The notes: a model not told the origin generated them from the sequence alone. 64,000 nucleotides of DNA from Yamagishiella unicocca (GCA_003116995.1 BDSL01000025.1:744001-808000), one strand, 5' to 3'. Positions 46,501-58,823 are shown, numbered from the stretch's first letter. Translations and numbers: made by a program.

Positions 46501-49156
46501 TGCGGCCCGGCTGCCGCTGCCGCGGGTCCCGCCTTAGCAACCACCGCGGGCGCGCTGACCCGGCGACGCTTAACGGCTGCGCCCGCCCCTCCCCGCGCAA
46601 ACCCCACCTGGGCGGCCGCCTCCTCCTCCCCCCCCTCCTCCTCCCCCCCCTCCTCCTCCCCCTCCCCCTCCTCCCCCTCCTCCTCCTCCCCCTCCTCCCC
46701 CTCCTCCTCCTGCTCCTCCCCCTCCTCCGCGCCCCCAGTCGTTGCCCCCTGCGCTGCCCCCGCGGCTCCTGCCCTGGCGGCCGCTGCTCCACCTGCCAAG
46801 CCGTCAGTGCCTCTGCGCTTTCCCACGCTCTGCCGCCCCCGCTTCTGCTCCTGCCGCTGCTGCTGCTGCCCCTGCTCCTGCGAAGCTCCCACCTCCTGCT
46901 GCTGCTGTTTCACCTTTCGCCGCTTGCCGGCTGCTGCTGTGACCGAACCCGGCGCCACGGCATCCGCACCCGCCGCCTCGGCCCCACCCCCGCCACTGCC
47001 AGTCGCAACCTCATCGTGGGTATCCTTACTTTCCGCCACATCTGCGGCGGCGACGACACCCCCTCGACCTCCGCCTTGCTCGCTGCCTCCGCATGTGTTT
47101 TTTCCGCCTCCTGGCCCCCCACCCTCCTCCCCACCACCACCGCCGCCGCCGCGTGTTTCGCCGCCGCCTGCGCTGTTCGGCTCCATCGGCAGGTTGCTCC
47201 CCCGCGGCGGGCGAGGCCTCTGCGTACGGCACATGCTGCACCTGTACGGCGGGGGACGCAGTTGGGTTTGGTCCTGGGGGACTGGACTGGGCTGTGAGGC
47301 CGCATGAGGGCCCCCACCTCGAGGCCTTGTTGGCAATTGCGTTGGGGTATTCGGGGTATTCGGGGATTTCGGGGATTTCACGGTCCAGCGGTACGACGAC
47401 GGCCGCAGGTGCCCGCCCTCACGCTCGTCCTCACGTACGGCAACACAACGCAGCACGTACTTTTTGCTGACGGCGGGGTTCTCGAAGGTGCAGGCGGTGC
47501 AGCTCCAGGGAAGGAGACGGCTGGGCACCCGTCGGCACCCTGTACGGCGACAGCAGCCGGGGGGGTTGCGACAGCAGCGGGAGGGGGTTTCGAGGAGCGG
47601 GAGGGCGGGGGTCAACCGGGTTAGGGGCTTTCTTATCGGCTGCAGGGCGAGGCAGAGACACCCCTGACCCTCCCCTCCTAGCTGTCCTCCCATACCCTCC
47701 TAGCTGTCCTCCCATACCCTCCTAGCTGTCCTCCCATACCCTCCTTTCTGTCCTCCCATACCCTCCTAGCTGTGCTCCCATACCCTCCTTTCTGTCCTCC
47801 CATACCCTCCTAGCTGTCCTCCCATACCCTCCTTTCTGTCCTCCCATACCCTCCTAGCTGCCAGCGGACGAGCCATTTCCCTCGTGTCTTACCACCGGGG
47901 CGAGACACGTATCGCTGCCAGCCGATCACCCAATGCCGATCACCTAATGCCGATCACCCAATGCCGACCACCCAATGCCGACCACCCAATGCCGATCACC
48001 TAATGCCGATCACCCAATGCCGACCACCCAATGCCGATCACCCAATGCCGATCACCTAATGCCGATCACCCAATGCCGACCACCCAATGCCGATCACCCA
48101 ATGCCGACCACCCAATGCCGACCACCCAATGCCGACCACCCAATGCCGATCACCCAATGCCGATCACCCAATGCCGACCACCCAATGCCGACCACCCAAT
48201 GCCGACCACCCAATGCCGATCACCTAATGCCGATCACCCAATGCCGACCACCCAATGCCGATCACCTAATGCCGATCACCCAATGCCGACCACCCAATGC
48301 CGATCACCCAATGCCGATCACCCAATGCCGATCACCCAATGCCGACCACCCAATGCCGACCACCCAATGCCGACCACCCAATGCCGACCACCCAATGCCG
48401 ACCACCCAATGCCGACCACCCAATGCCGATCACCTAATGCCGATCACCCAATGCCGACCACCCAATGCCGATCACCCAATGCCGATCACCCAATGCCGAT
48501 CACCCAATGCCGACCACCCAATGCCGACCACCCAATGCCGACCACCCAATGCCGACCACCCAATGCCGATCACCCAATGCCGATCACCCAATGCCGACCA
48601 CCCAATGCCGACCACCCAATGCCGATCACCCAATGCCGATCACCCAATGCCGACCACCCAATGCCGACCACCCAATGCCGACCACCCAATGCCGATCACC
48701 CAATGCCGATCACCCAATGCCGACCACCCAATGCCGACCACCCAATGCCGATGCCTTGCTCGCAACGCAACACAGCGTTCCCGTTGTTCTCCCCACAACC
48801 CGCCCCCACCTGTGGCGCCGCCACCTGACGTGTGGCCCGGGGGTGCCGGCCCCGCCGCACCACTATCCCCCGCCGTCGCTGCGGCCCCCTCGGCAGGTGA
48901 CACGACGGAGGAGCCCAGGAGCACCCGCAGCAGCCCACAGGGGGTGGGGGCGTGACGCGCCGAGGCGGCCGCTGCCTTGGCTGGAGGAGGCCGGGCCAGG
49001 CTGCCAGGCGCGGGCTGCTCGGCGGCGGCAGCCGTCGCCATCAGCGAGGGTGCCGGCGTCTCCCCGACGCCGCCGGAGCTGCCGCGCGATGGAGACTGCC
49101 GAGGCTGCTCCGCCGCCGCAGCAGCAGCACCACCCGCCGGTGCGGGTGCATTCTCA

Positions 49157-49187
<31 letters not shown>

Positions 49188-52100
49188 GAGCCGCCCTGGC
49201 GGACGTGGCGGCGCATTGCCCTGGCGGCGCGGCGCGCGGGTGCTCCAGCAATGCCTCAATGGCCGCCGCCGCCGCCGCCGAGCTGGCGCCCAGCGGCGGC
49301 GTTTCCGAGCCTGGGGGAGACCCCGCTGCTGCTGCGGCTGCTGCTGCTGCGTTTGCGAAGTCGTGGTTGCCGCCGCCGCTATCCTCAGCCCCAGCAAGAC
49401 AGCCGGCATCGGCGGCTGCGGCCGCCGCCGCCGCATTGGGATCGGCAACCATTCCATGCTGCTGGAGCTGCTCCTGCATATTTCCGCCACGTCCATTTCT
49501 GCCACCCCCATTCTCCGCTTCCAACACGACTGCTGCTGCGGCGGCGGCGGCGCTGCCTCCCCCGCGCCCAGCCCGTACCGGCCCCTGCCGCGCCGTCAGG
49601 CTCCTTCGCTCCCTGCTGCCGCCCGCCCTGCTGCCAGCCACCGCGGTAGCGGCGGCTTTCGCGGTGCTCCCGCCGCCACCGCCTCGCCCAGCCCTCCCCC
49701 TCCCCCGCCCTTCGTGCTGCTGCTGCAGCTTCTGCTCCGGTCCTGTTTCCCCCTGCGCAGGCGGAGAAACCGCAGCCCCCTCCGGCAGGGCTGGGGCCGC
49801 AGCCGCATGCCCCTGCCCCTCCTCCGCTGGCTCCGCGCCGACCCCCGTTGCCCCCGCTGGCGCTGCTGACACTGCCGGGTCCCTCGTCCCCGCCCCCGCC
49901 CCCGTCCCTGCCCCCGCCCCCGTCTCTGCGCCTGGCCCCGTCCCTGCGCCTGGCCCCGCCCCCGCCCCAGCCGCCGGCAGCAGGTGGTGCTCCTGGGAGG
50001 TCAAGATCAGCTGCCACAGGTCGGCGCCGCGGGCTGTGGCGACAGCGGCGGCGGTGGCGGCGGTGCGGGATGGGCCGTCAGCGGGCGGCCCCGGCGATGC
50101 GGCGGCTGCACACGCGGAAGGAGACAGTACGGCAGTCAGTCGTTGTTTGTGGAGCGGGGGCACACGCGACATGATGGGGGCCTCCTGGCGCAGATCTCGG
50201 GCGGGTGGGGGTGGCGAGAAGATCCGGTTGCACAATGCAGGCAACGGAGGGCAAATCTCGGGCGGGTGGGGGTGCAAGGCTCGGTTACCACGTCAGAAGA
50301 CCAGGTTACGCGATGTAGGAAACGAAGGGCAAATCTCGGGGGTGGGGAGGTGCGGCCGGGTCCGTGATGTAGTGCAGCCCGCGCCGCAGCCGCGACAGAG
50401 GGCGGTGAAACCACTTGCTCCGGAACCGCCACCTCCCGCCCTTTGTCCGCGCTGCGGCCCTAAACCCCTACCAATGCCAGAGAATTCCGTCTGGAGCACC
50501 ATTCCCAGACCCCGCCCCCCCCCCCGAAAAGGTCCTGTCCTTTTCGCGTCAACGGTTTTCACGCCACCCCCGGAAACGGTGCTTGAGACGGAATTCTCTG
50601 GCATAGCTGGGAACGGTGCGCCCAACGGAATTCTCACAAAACAATGTCAGCGCCCGCCTGTCTCCTCCTCCGCGGCCCCCCTGCCTGGCCTGCGTCTCCA
50701 AACGTGTGCACCAAACGTTTCCTGATTGGTTTTCCTATTCAGTGCCGACCCACGAGTTTCCTCTCATAACACACACACATACACACCGCCCGCCCTCCCG
50801 GGTTTTCCTTGCACCCCCCCTCCGCCCCTCCCCCGTCCCCCTGCCTGGCCCAGGGCGCCCTGCCTGGCTTACCCTTGGGTCCGCCCCCTCGGACGGACGG
50901 CGGCTGGTCGGCGGCTTGGCGTCCTAGTGCCGCCGTCATTGCGGTGGAGCGACTGACTGGGCTCTGCGGGAGTTGACGGGGTGTGGATGCGTTGGGTGGT
51001 TTAGGCGGCTGCGCTTGTCGTTCTTGAGGTTTCGAATCGCATCGTCTTTCGGGGACGAGTGAGGGCAATGCAAGGGGTGACGGGGTAGGGCTGCGGAGGG
51101 GCGAGGGGGGGGGGTGGCGTGAAAACCGTTGACACGAAGAAGACAAGATAGTGGGCGCATGGTCGGCGGACAGCGAGGATGTGGGCGCATGCTGGAGCAC
51201 TGGGACGAGGGGGGGTAACGGGGTAGGGCTGCGCGTTGAGTAGCACCAATGGTCGATGCGGCGCAGGGATGCCGTACAGATCCCTGTCGTACCTCGTCCT
51301 CGCCAGTGGGGTCCAGGAAGCTGAAGAGACGCTGCTCAGCATCTGACACAACCGCGGCGGCGACGGCGGCAGCACCGTGAGCCGTACTGCCCGCGGCGCC
51401 GCCGGCGGCGCCACTCGGAGCAGCCGCCGCCACGCCGCCCGCCGTACCGCTGACGTCGCCGTCGCCGCCACCGCCGTCGGCCGCCTCGGCGACGGTGGCA
51501 CGCCTCCGCCGCGCGCCGGGGTCCCCGGCAGCCCCGGTCACCTCGGCGGCTGCCCCAGCTGCCGCAGCCCCCACTGGACCAGGGGCCGCCGCCCCCGCCT
51601 TCTTCGCCCCCGCCAAACCCAGGCGCCGCCGCTTCGGCGGCGCTCCCTCCAAGCCGACCGCATCGCCTCCTCCTCCTCCTCCTCCGTCACCTCCTCCTCC
51701 TCCTCCGTTACCTCGGACGACACGCCCGGGCTTGCCGGCGCGTGGCCCCTCTCCATGCACCCCACAATCAAGCTCCGCTGCCGTCACGGCCTCTGTCATA
51801 GGCGGGGGTGATTCTTCGGCTCCCGCGGCCTCCTCGGGCGCCACCGGCTCCGGTGCTGCGGCCCCCTCTGCCAGCGGACCCGCGCCCCCTTCGCCGGCTG
51901 GCGGTGCAGCGGAAGCTGCGATGGCGCCAGCGGCGGCGGCGCCAGCGGCGGCGGCGCCAGCGGTGGCGGCGGTGCCAGCAGCGGCGGCGCCGGTGCCCTG
52001 TGAGGAGCGTCGCGCCGCTGCAGACCTCCGCCGAGAGCCGCCCGTGTTGCCAGCGCCGCCTTTCGCTGATCCCGCAGCGACAGCGGCTGCCGCCGCCGCC

Positions 52101-54111
52101 GCCGCCGCAGCACCACCACCCGCCGTAGCGCCAGAAGCAGCCGCAGCAGTAGCACCAGCCTCGTCCTGCGTGGCTGCAGAGACGGTCGCAGCCCCCGCTG
52201 CTGCAGCGCCATTGCGGCGGGCCCTCTGGGACTGCGCAGGTGGCGGCGGCGGCGGCGCCGCCGGCGGCGCTGCTGGCAGCTCGTCGAGCGAGGGCAGCTG
52301 CGAGAGGAGCATGGGCTTACCCAGGGCTGCTTCTAGTTGGCCGTACAGGTGGCTGATGGTCGCCTAATGGGGGGTGGGGTGGGGGGCAGGGGGAAGACGT
52401 TCGGGGTGAGGTTGGGGCAGAGGGTGTGGCAGAAGTTGTTGGTGTGTGTATTTGCCGCCGCGGTTTCTCCTCCGCACCCCTCGAACAGGCTCGGGAACAC
52501 ACTGAGAGGAGGAGGCGTCGTTTAGGACTAGGATGCCAGCGCGAGTCATGGTTGACATCCTTCCTGAACATGCTACTGCTGCTGGTGCTACTGCTGCTGG
52601 TGCTACTGCTGCTGGTGCTACTGCTGCTGGTGCTACTGCTGCTGGTGCTACTGCTGCTGGAATAAGGAACAGCATAGGGGGATCGCAACGCTGGTGCCCC
52701 CACCTGACACCTCCAATTACCCAACTTCCAGGGTCCGTTCCCCCCCCCACCCCAACCCGCACGGTGAAACCCTCCCCCGCCTCTTCTCCTGCCCCAGCGC
52801 TGCGCCGTACCATCTTGGAATCGGTCTGGATGTCGCGACGGTTACTCTTCCCCCGGCACACCGGGCAGACCACCTCGCCACGGGGCCGCACGTTGTGCGT
52901 GATGCAGGACCTGCACGGGTGGTGGTTGCGGTGGTTGTGATTGCGTCGATCACAACCGCCGACAGCGACCCCGACTACCTGTCAACCGACGCCATCATGG
53001 GGCCTGGCGACAACCCCCTTGTGTGCCGTACGCTCGTGCCGTACAAACATTACCGGTTTTGGAACGAATGCACGATCGTTTGGCCGTCACCACCCAATCA
53101 CTCTGTTTGGCCCTCCCCGCCCCATCCCCCGCTCACCAGCAGAAGTAGTGCAGGCAGGGCAGCCGGGCGGGGTTCTCCATGATGGACAGGCTGAGGTCAT
53201 ACCAAACGGCAAGTTCGTTGGCGGTTAGAGGATGGGTGAGTGTACGTGGATGGGGAGGACTGTGCTCCCCTCCCCCATTGCGCCCCCGGTGCATCTCCTC
53301 GGTGTTCTTTGGGACCCCCGCCCCTGCTCCGATTACAACCTCCAACCTTCATCCGCGCTCCCCCTTCCTCCGCGGTTACAACCTCTAAGCTCTCGAAGAA
53401 TGCTGGGTTTGAGCTGCAAATTATGATCCCGGGCACTGCTGAGCTAACGGCTAAGACGGTCCGCCCGCCCGTTATCTTCCCCCCTGATGTGCTCTGTTCT
53501 AATTTCGAAACCAAACTGGATAGCCAAAGCCAACCTTTAACCGCCCCTTTTCTCTGCCATGACTGCAATCACAACCTTCATCCGCGCCCCCACCCCTCTG
53601 CCGCGATTACAACCTTCGGACTTCATCCGCCTTCCATACGCGCTTGCTACGCAATCCTAAAAGAGCACCTGGCCCCCTTTCCCCCACCATCCCCAAGCGA
53701 CCCACCAAATGGGACAAGCGATAACCCGACCCAGGGCATACACCCGCTCCTGGAAGGAGGGACGGGGCGGAGTGGGTGGGATGAGCTCATGGGGGCCCGA
53801 TGGCCTCAAAAGGTACGACGAGGCGTGAGGTAACGTGATGTGTCCGCAAATGTTATCGCCGTGAGATCGGCTGCGACAACACGGTATCGCATCATGGCCG
53901 GAGAGGTTGAGATGAAGTGCGTGGAGTTACGGTGCAAAGCTGTTTGTTGTCTGTTGAACGTGAATCTCAGACTTCCGGCCCTCCATCGCCAGAGCCCAGG
54001 CCAGAGAGCGCTGAAGATGCTCCGACCGCTCCTCTCTTGCTGTGAGCAGCGGGATGACGCGATACCACTGTCCAAATCACTCACCTCGAGCTCCACCACA
54101 GCACCCTCCAT
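43545..54111 (-). CDS. BRCA1: BRCA1-like protein: RING, RanBP2-type zinc finger, tandem BRCT
   Basis: Exons on the minus strand: 54111-54085, 53751-53708, 53190-53137, 52910-52811, 52363-51293, about 49992-48810 (5' edge uncertain, possibly 50105), 47539-47461, 47241-45935, 45559-45462, 45102-44475, 43969-43545. All phases agree with this choice, giving about 1671 residues. RING: CPIC, then PCLHYFCWSC, then CPVC, followed by the helix ATISHLYGQLEAALG. Middle: Ala/Gly-rich, with basic nuclear-localisation-like clusters (KRRKVK, KRRRVS, RKKPRL) and a Glu-rich run. Zinc finger WSCTACTFENPAVSKKCSMC. BRCT1: SWVLLGSALEEG, VTHVLCGTDEARRARRTFKY, WVLDVGW. BRCT2: EGVRMFIA, EVSSLARALGATLL, VSYKWLMECAGRYSLGPW. 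The BRCT1 GS serine and FKY lysine are at the phosphopeptide-binding positions of the family. The likely role is an E3 ligase in recombinational DNA repair, with a BARD1-type partner. BARD1 itself is an alternative; the RRDI after the RING favours BRCA1. Confidence 0.75.
44371..44405. repeat. interstitial telomere-like repeat in the last BRCA1-like intron
   Basis: TTTTAGGG is followed by CTTAGGG, TTTAGGG, CTTAGGG and TTTAGG. TTTTAGGG is the Chlamydomonas telomere unit and TTTAGGG the common plant type. It sits where homology to the duplicate at 20480-20870 ends. Confidence 0.8.
47672..47862. repeat. 22-bp tandem repeat in BRCA1-like intron
   Basis: About nine units of CCTCCTAGCTGTCCTCCCAT with TAGCTG/TTTCTG variants, in the intron between exons 6 and 7. 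Confidence 0.92.
47925..48752. repeat. 14-bp minisatellite, about 59 units, in BRCA1-like intron
   Basis: The unit is CAATGCCGAYCACY. Two sites vary (GATCACC, GACCACC, GATCACT), and runs of each type recur in blocks. Because 14 is not a multiple of 3, all frames are open, which makes ORFs of up to 394 codons in the + frames and WVVGIGWSALG-type repeats on the minus strand. It lies outside the modelled exons. Confidence 0.95.
52568..52668. repeat. 15-bp CTGCTGCTGGTGCTA repeat in BRCA1-like intron 4
   Basis: Six to seven near-perfect units between exons 4 and 5. Confidence 0.93.
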
Positions 54112-54561
54112 AATTACGCGGCTGAGCTGGACAGTTCGCCGCTGCTGGTGGCACCGGGACTGGCCCGGTCTGTCGCCGGCTGCGCCTTGCGAGAACTTTG
54201 GCAGACGGTGCTTTTACAAGCGTTTGTAATCACACGTTGGGCATGTATAGGGCTGTCGAGGAAGCTCCCATGTTTCTGGTACCGGTAGCGCGTGCCTTGG
54301 CTCGCATGTATGAATGCCCAACACGCAGGGTGTGTGAAATGCAGAAAATGCAGACGGGGTCACGTATGGTGCAATAGTGCAATACTTTGTATGAAATATG
54401 TTTTCAAGGCTTGCTGGTGCGCGGTGAGGACGGACTTTGGCCCACAGCAACTTCCGCGTTGGATCCGGACTCGCAGCTTGGATCAATGTGAACGACCCAC
54501 TCCCTAACCGCTTCCCAAATGTATGTTGCACTCTGACTTGGCAAAACTGCTCTGAGATGGA
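54112..54561. promoter_or_regulatory. bidirectional promoter between BRCA1-like gene and ATG101
   Basis: The 450 bp separating two divergent start codons must contain both 5' UTRs and promoters. It is less GC-rich than flanking exons. No specific element was identified. It implies a shared or overlapping regulatory region for a DNA-repair gene and an autophagy gene. Confidence 0.6.
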
Positions 54562-57500
54562 ATGGCGAACTGTGTGACGCACAACTTGCCCGTCCTGGTG
54601 AGTTCGCGCCATGCTAGGTCCGATACATAGGTTTACCATGACCATACTGGCTAACTAAGCTAACCATTCGTAGGAACTCGAGCCGCATCAAATAAGAGAG
54701 GCGCTGCGCTGTAAGGAAACCGTTCGTGGTACACGTCATGCATGCAGCCAACGCACGCTGCCCCTGCCTGCAGGCGTGCTTCACACCATCATCTTCAACC
54801 GTGCGCTGGGATACGTAATTCCTAAAGACGTGGACTCTGAGCTGTTTGACATTACCTACGTGGGTAAAGCCCTAACTGGGCCGTGCGAAACTTGGCGCTT
54901 CCTAGCCTCTCAACCTCAATAGAATAAGAACTGATATCACGTTTATAGATTGCAGAATGGAGCTCCATCTTCACTACGCCACGACAACCGCATACTGCGC
55001 CCCGCCCCAAAATCCCCTTTCCTCCTCCCCTCTTCGGGACTCCCATCCACTTGGTCGAAGACCGCTGCCCCACCGCGCTCCAACCGGTAAATCCCATTCA
55101 CACCGATCCTCGCCATCCCCATACTTCGCCCCGCCCACAGGCCCAGTGCGGCGATCCCGGCGTAGAGACGCGTGTGGAGGCCCGCATCACTGATTTCTGT
55201 GCACAGGTAGTGATAATAAGGCGCCAAAGCGGGGTCAAGATAGCGAAGCCGGCGAGATGGACAGGAAGTGGCCTTTGCCAAGCATGGGCATGGGCACAGG
55301 ACGGGGTCAGGGGTTCTGAAAGCAACTGCGGGCATGAAGGCTTGGAGTCGTACAGCAGGCTTGGACCTGGATTCGGGTCAGGATCAGCGCGTACGACCAC
55401 CTCGCCACCGCACCCTCGCACGAAGCCTCTATTTGAGGGGGAAGGAGCAGGCGACGAGACGAGGTGTAAGCTGGGGTTCTTACGCCTTCCTGTCATCCGC
55501 CGTTACGCCTTTTCATGCTTACACGAGGAGGCGGCAGGGACCGCACCATGGCACGCCAGGAGTCGCCCAAACCTGCTCTCGCGCATAAGGCCACTTCCCC
55601 GGGCACAAAACCGCAAACCAAGTCCTGACACCGGGATTCCGCCTCTCCCGTTCCGCCATTACCTGCGCCATTCCCTCCACTGCTTGACGTCGAAGCCCCC
55701 TCCCTCTGCGCCATTCCCTCCCTGCTTGACGTCGAAGCCCCCTCCCTCTGCGCCCCTGACATTGGACGGGCAGGTGGAGAAGCGGCCAGCGGAGCTTCAC
55801 CAGGTGGGTAGCCGCGCGAGCTAGTTCACCGCTGAGCCACCAAACTGCACGGAAAGTATGAACTGTCCGAGTGGCACGTAGCGCATGAGGGAGCGGCAGG
55901 GAGGGGCGAGGGTGGCTGCGGGAGCGGCAGAGGGGGGACGAGGGCGGCTGCGGGAGCGGCAGGGGGGGGACGAGGGCGGCTGCGGGAACGGCAGGGGGGG
56001 CGGAGGGCACCGCGGTAGGGTACCAGCGGAAGCGAGGTGGCGGCGGGGGGCGGGAACGGGGACGGTGGAAAGCACCGCAGGAGGCACCCAGACAGGGGGA
56101 GGGGGTTCTTACCAGGGAGCGACAGCACCGCAGGATCCCACCAGGCCTCACCCCTCCCTTCCGGGTTTTTCTTGCACCCCCCTTCTCTTCCGGTTTGTTT
56201 TTGCACCCCCTCTCCTCCTGGTTTCCTCGCAGCCCACCCCCTCGTATCCAACGGTTTTCTCTTTGCGTACACGGGTTTTCCTTGCAACCCCCCGCGTACC
56301 CACCCCCTCGCCCCCGCAGCTGCAGCTGTCCTTCTACGAGACGCGCCGCAAGCAGGCGTGGTTCGGCACCCAGGACGAGAGGCTGTACTGGGAGACCTGG
56401 TGAGGGAGGGGGGTTACAATAAAAGAACCGCGGAAGGGGGGTTACAATAAAGGAACCGGTAACGCGACTGGGGAATGTAGTGGGTGCATAGCCTTCGGAC
56501 ACCGGGACGCGCGCCAGGGGAGGAGGAAAGGGGGGGAGGGGGACTGGGAAGCTTCTACTGATCCCAGCTTGGCAGGGCGAACCCGTCCTACAACTGAGCC
56601 GCGGCCAGGTTCACAGCAATGCCAGACATGTTTTGCGCCCAAGCTCACAACAATGCCAGGCTTGTTTGCGGCCAGATTCACATCGATACCAGACATGTTT
56701 GCGAACACCTTGTCTGCACACACGGCCAGCGGCTACAACATTCCGTCCCCGAGCCTGACTCCCGGCCTCGCTCTCCGAACTAACCCCCACGACCGCTCCC
56801 CACCTTCCGTCCCTCCCCACCGCCACCACCACCGCCACCACCACCACCACTATGCCGCACTGCGCGGCTCCTGCCAGGGTGCTCAGCGTGCTCGCCCTGC
56901 AGCCAGACATCGCCCTTCAACAGCTGCAGCAACAACAGCACCAGGCCTCGCAGCAGCAGGCCTCACAGCAACACCACCACATCCAACAACAACAGCAGCA
57001 GCAGCAGGCACAGGGTAGGCGGGGTTCCGGAGCTGGTGGTTGGTGGTTAAGAAACGCGGCACGGGCGCGGGCGCAGGGTTGGCGGTTTGGCGGTTTGGTG
57101 GTGATCTCGTGATCTCTTTTTGCTATGCTGCTGTCGATCCTTTCGTTGCGATGTACGGCGCGCCCGCTGTAGCCACGACTTGGTCTCCTCGGTGTAGTGT
57201 GAGCTGGAAGCGGACGGGGGGGGGGCGGCCAGGGGGTTGAAGGTGACGGTGATGGGGGGACGGACCAGATGATGGAGTGCGTGCCAGCCAAGTGGATGTT
57301 ATGAACCCATGCTTCCCACCTGCAGCCAATCCGCGCTTCTAATCTCCCTCCTCAGCGCAGCCCGGGAGGGGAGGGGTGCCGCCTCCCACGCTCCTGAAAC
57401 CGTTCCTCCAGGGAGGGGGAGGACCTCCTGCGCTCCTGAAACCGTGTTCCCTACTTCCCGCTCGTCACGCCCTGCTCCGCAGTGCGGTCAGCCCGGCAGG

Positions 57501-58144
57501 CCAGGCTGCAGAGCGCACTGGAGGAAGAGCTGGCGTTCGTGGTGAGGAGCGAGGGAGGCTGGGGGGAGGGTTGCACGGGAGGGGTGGGAGGAGGGCGGAT
57601 TAGGCTGGGGGAAGGGTTTCATGCGGTGGGGGGAAGTGGATGCCTTCGTGCGTCGTCAAGTTGTATTGCGGCAAGGAGCCCACAGAGCAGATTGTTTCCC
57701 GCGTTGCGGACCTTGAAGCCCGTCCGCCTGCCCCTCCCACTCCCCTCCCCTCCTGGGTACGGCGCCCCTCCCACTCCCCTCCCCTCCTGGGTACAGGTAC
57801 GGCGCGTCAACGACCGGCGGGACCACATCCCGCCCGTGCTGTCCGCCTCCGCCGTGACCTTCCCCTTCGACATCACCTTCTCCGGGTGGGTTGGCCCGGC
57901 CCTGTGCTGCTTGCCCCCTCTTCGTAACCCCGCCCAAACAAACACGCAACGAAACCCTGGATCACCCCCCAACGTCGAAAAGCCCATGCCTCCCTTCCCA
58001 CCCGTCTCCTATATCGTGTGCACGGGCCTCCTCATCCCCCTCACCCCCCCCCCCAGGTCATCGGCTCGCGGGTCGATCCAGGGAGGGCTGCAAGCGGTGG
58101 GCAAGATGTTGCTCAAGGCTACACCGCCGCCCGTGCTGGGCTGA
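54562..58144 (+). CDS. ATG101: autophagy-related protein 101 (ATG101)
   Basis: Ten exons: 54562-54597, 54674-54710, 54774-54859, 55141-55206, 55774-55803, 56320-56399, 56878-57014, 57483-57541, 57797-57885, 58057-58144. All phases agree, giving 235 residues; the family is usually near 215-220. Recognisable ATG101 segments in order: MANC start, LEPHQIREALRCVLHTIIFN, DVDSELFDITYAQCG, LSFYETRRKQAWFGTQDERL (HORMA-type fold, with the WF finger at W99-F100), ARLQSALEEELAFV, VNDRRDHIPPV, and TFPFDITFSG near the end. ATG101 binds and stabilises ATG13 in the ATG1 kinase complex that starts autophagosome formation; the WF finger recruits downstream factors. Exon 7 adds a Gln/His-rich insert of about 40 residues not typical of the family. 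Exon 5 is only 30 nt. TGTAA at about 58522 is a likely poly(A) signal. The gene is divergent from the BRCA1-like gene. Confidence 0.87.
56402..56520. repeat. dispersed repeat in ATG101 intron (same family as 9866-10026)
   Basis: It contains GGGGGGTTACAA twice, GAACCGGTAACGCGACTGGG, GTGGGTGCATAGCCTTC and CACCGGGACGCG, in the same order as in the kinase B intron copy. Confidence 0.8.
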
Positions 58145-58663
58145 GCGGCTGGTGGGCTGATGTGTTTGAGGGTTGATGCGTGGCTAAGGCGCTCCGCCAG
58201 CGACCGGACACGCCTCGTACGTTCTCGCCGGTATCGGCAGCCGCGCTGAGGTATCGAGCCTCCGAGGTACCGTGTCGTGGTTCCGGAGCACTGAATGCGT
58301 CTGTCCGCACGAGGAGGTCTGCACATCGATGCGACCCGATGATGTAGAGCGTTGAACAAGGCACTGTCGGGGACTTGAGAGGTGCTGATGGGGGGTCGGC
58401 CTTAGCAACCTCGCCTCTGTTTTTTGTCAGTTCACCAAGTTTTCTCTACCCCAGCAATTGCGGCCTGGCCCCGGCACCGCTCCGTGTTTTTTACGACACA
58501 GCATCTGCATCTGGTGGTGATTGTAACGGTTACAGCTGGTGGTTCCCTCGTGCCCGCTATGGGAGCTGGAGAGTCGGTTGCTGGTAGTTGCACGCGAGGA
58601 GCTGGCCCGAGGAGAGGAGCTGACCTGCATGGACGACCTCGGATGCGGAAAAGACACACCCAC

Positions 58664-58823
58664 ACGCACATACACACCCACACGCACATACACACCCACA
58701 CGCACATACACACCCACACGCACATACACACCCACACGCACATACACACCCACACGCACATACACACCCACACGCACATACACACCCACACGCACATACA
58801 CACCCACACGCACATACACACCC
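58664..58823. repeat. 18-bp ACACCCACACGCACATAC repeat
   Basis: About nine perfect units downstream of ATG101. The unit is six codons long, so frames stay open as Thr/His/Pro repeats (+) and Cys/Val repeats (-); neither is thought to be coding. Confidence 0.95.

Noticed and set aside
47975..49649. Large + strand ORFs with MPTTQCRSPNADH repeats
   Set aside because: These are frames of the 14-bp minisatellite; the period is not divisible by 3, so all frames stay open. They also lie in an intron opposite the BRCA1-like gene.
48977..50725. A 582-codon Ala-rich + strand ORF
   Set aside because: Antisense shadow of GC-rich exon 6 of the BRCA1-like gene; it has no domains and the minus strand model has consistent splice phases.
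53137..53225. BRCA1-like RING apparently lacking its first two cysteines (Tyr and Ser at those places)
   Set aside because: That reading runs into an intron. The acceptor CTCAG at 53191-53195 and an upstream exon (53751-53708) ending in CPI plus the first two bases of Cys restore a normal CPIC in frame.
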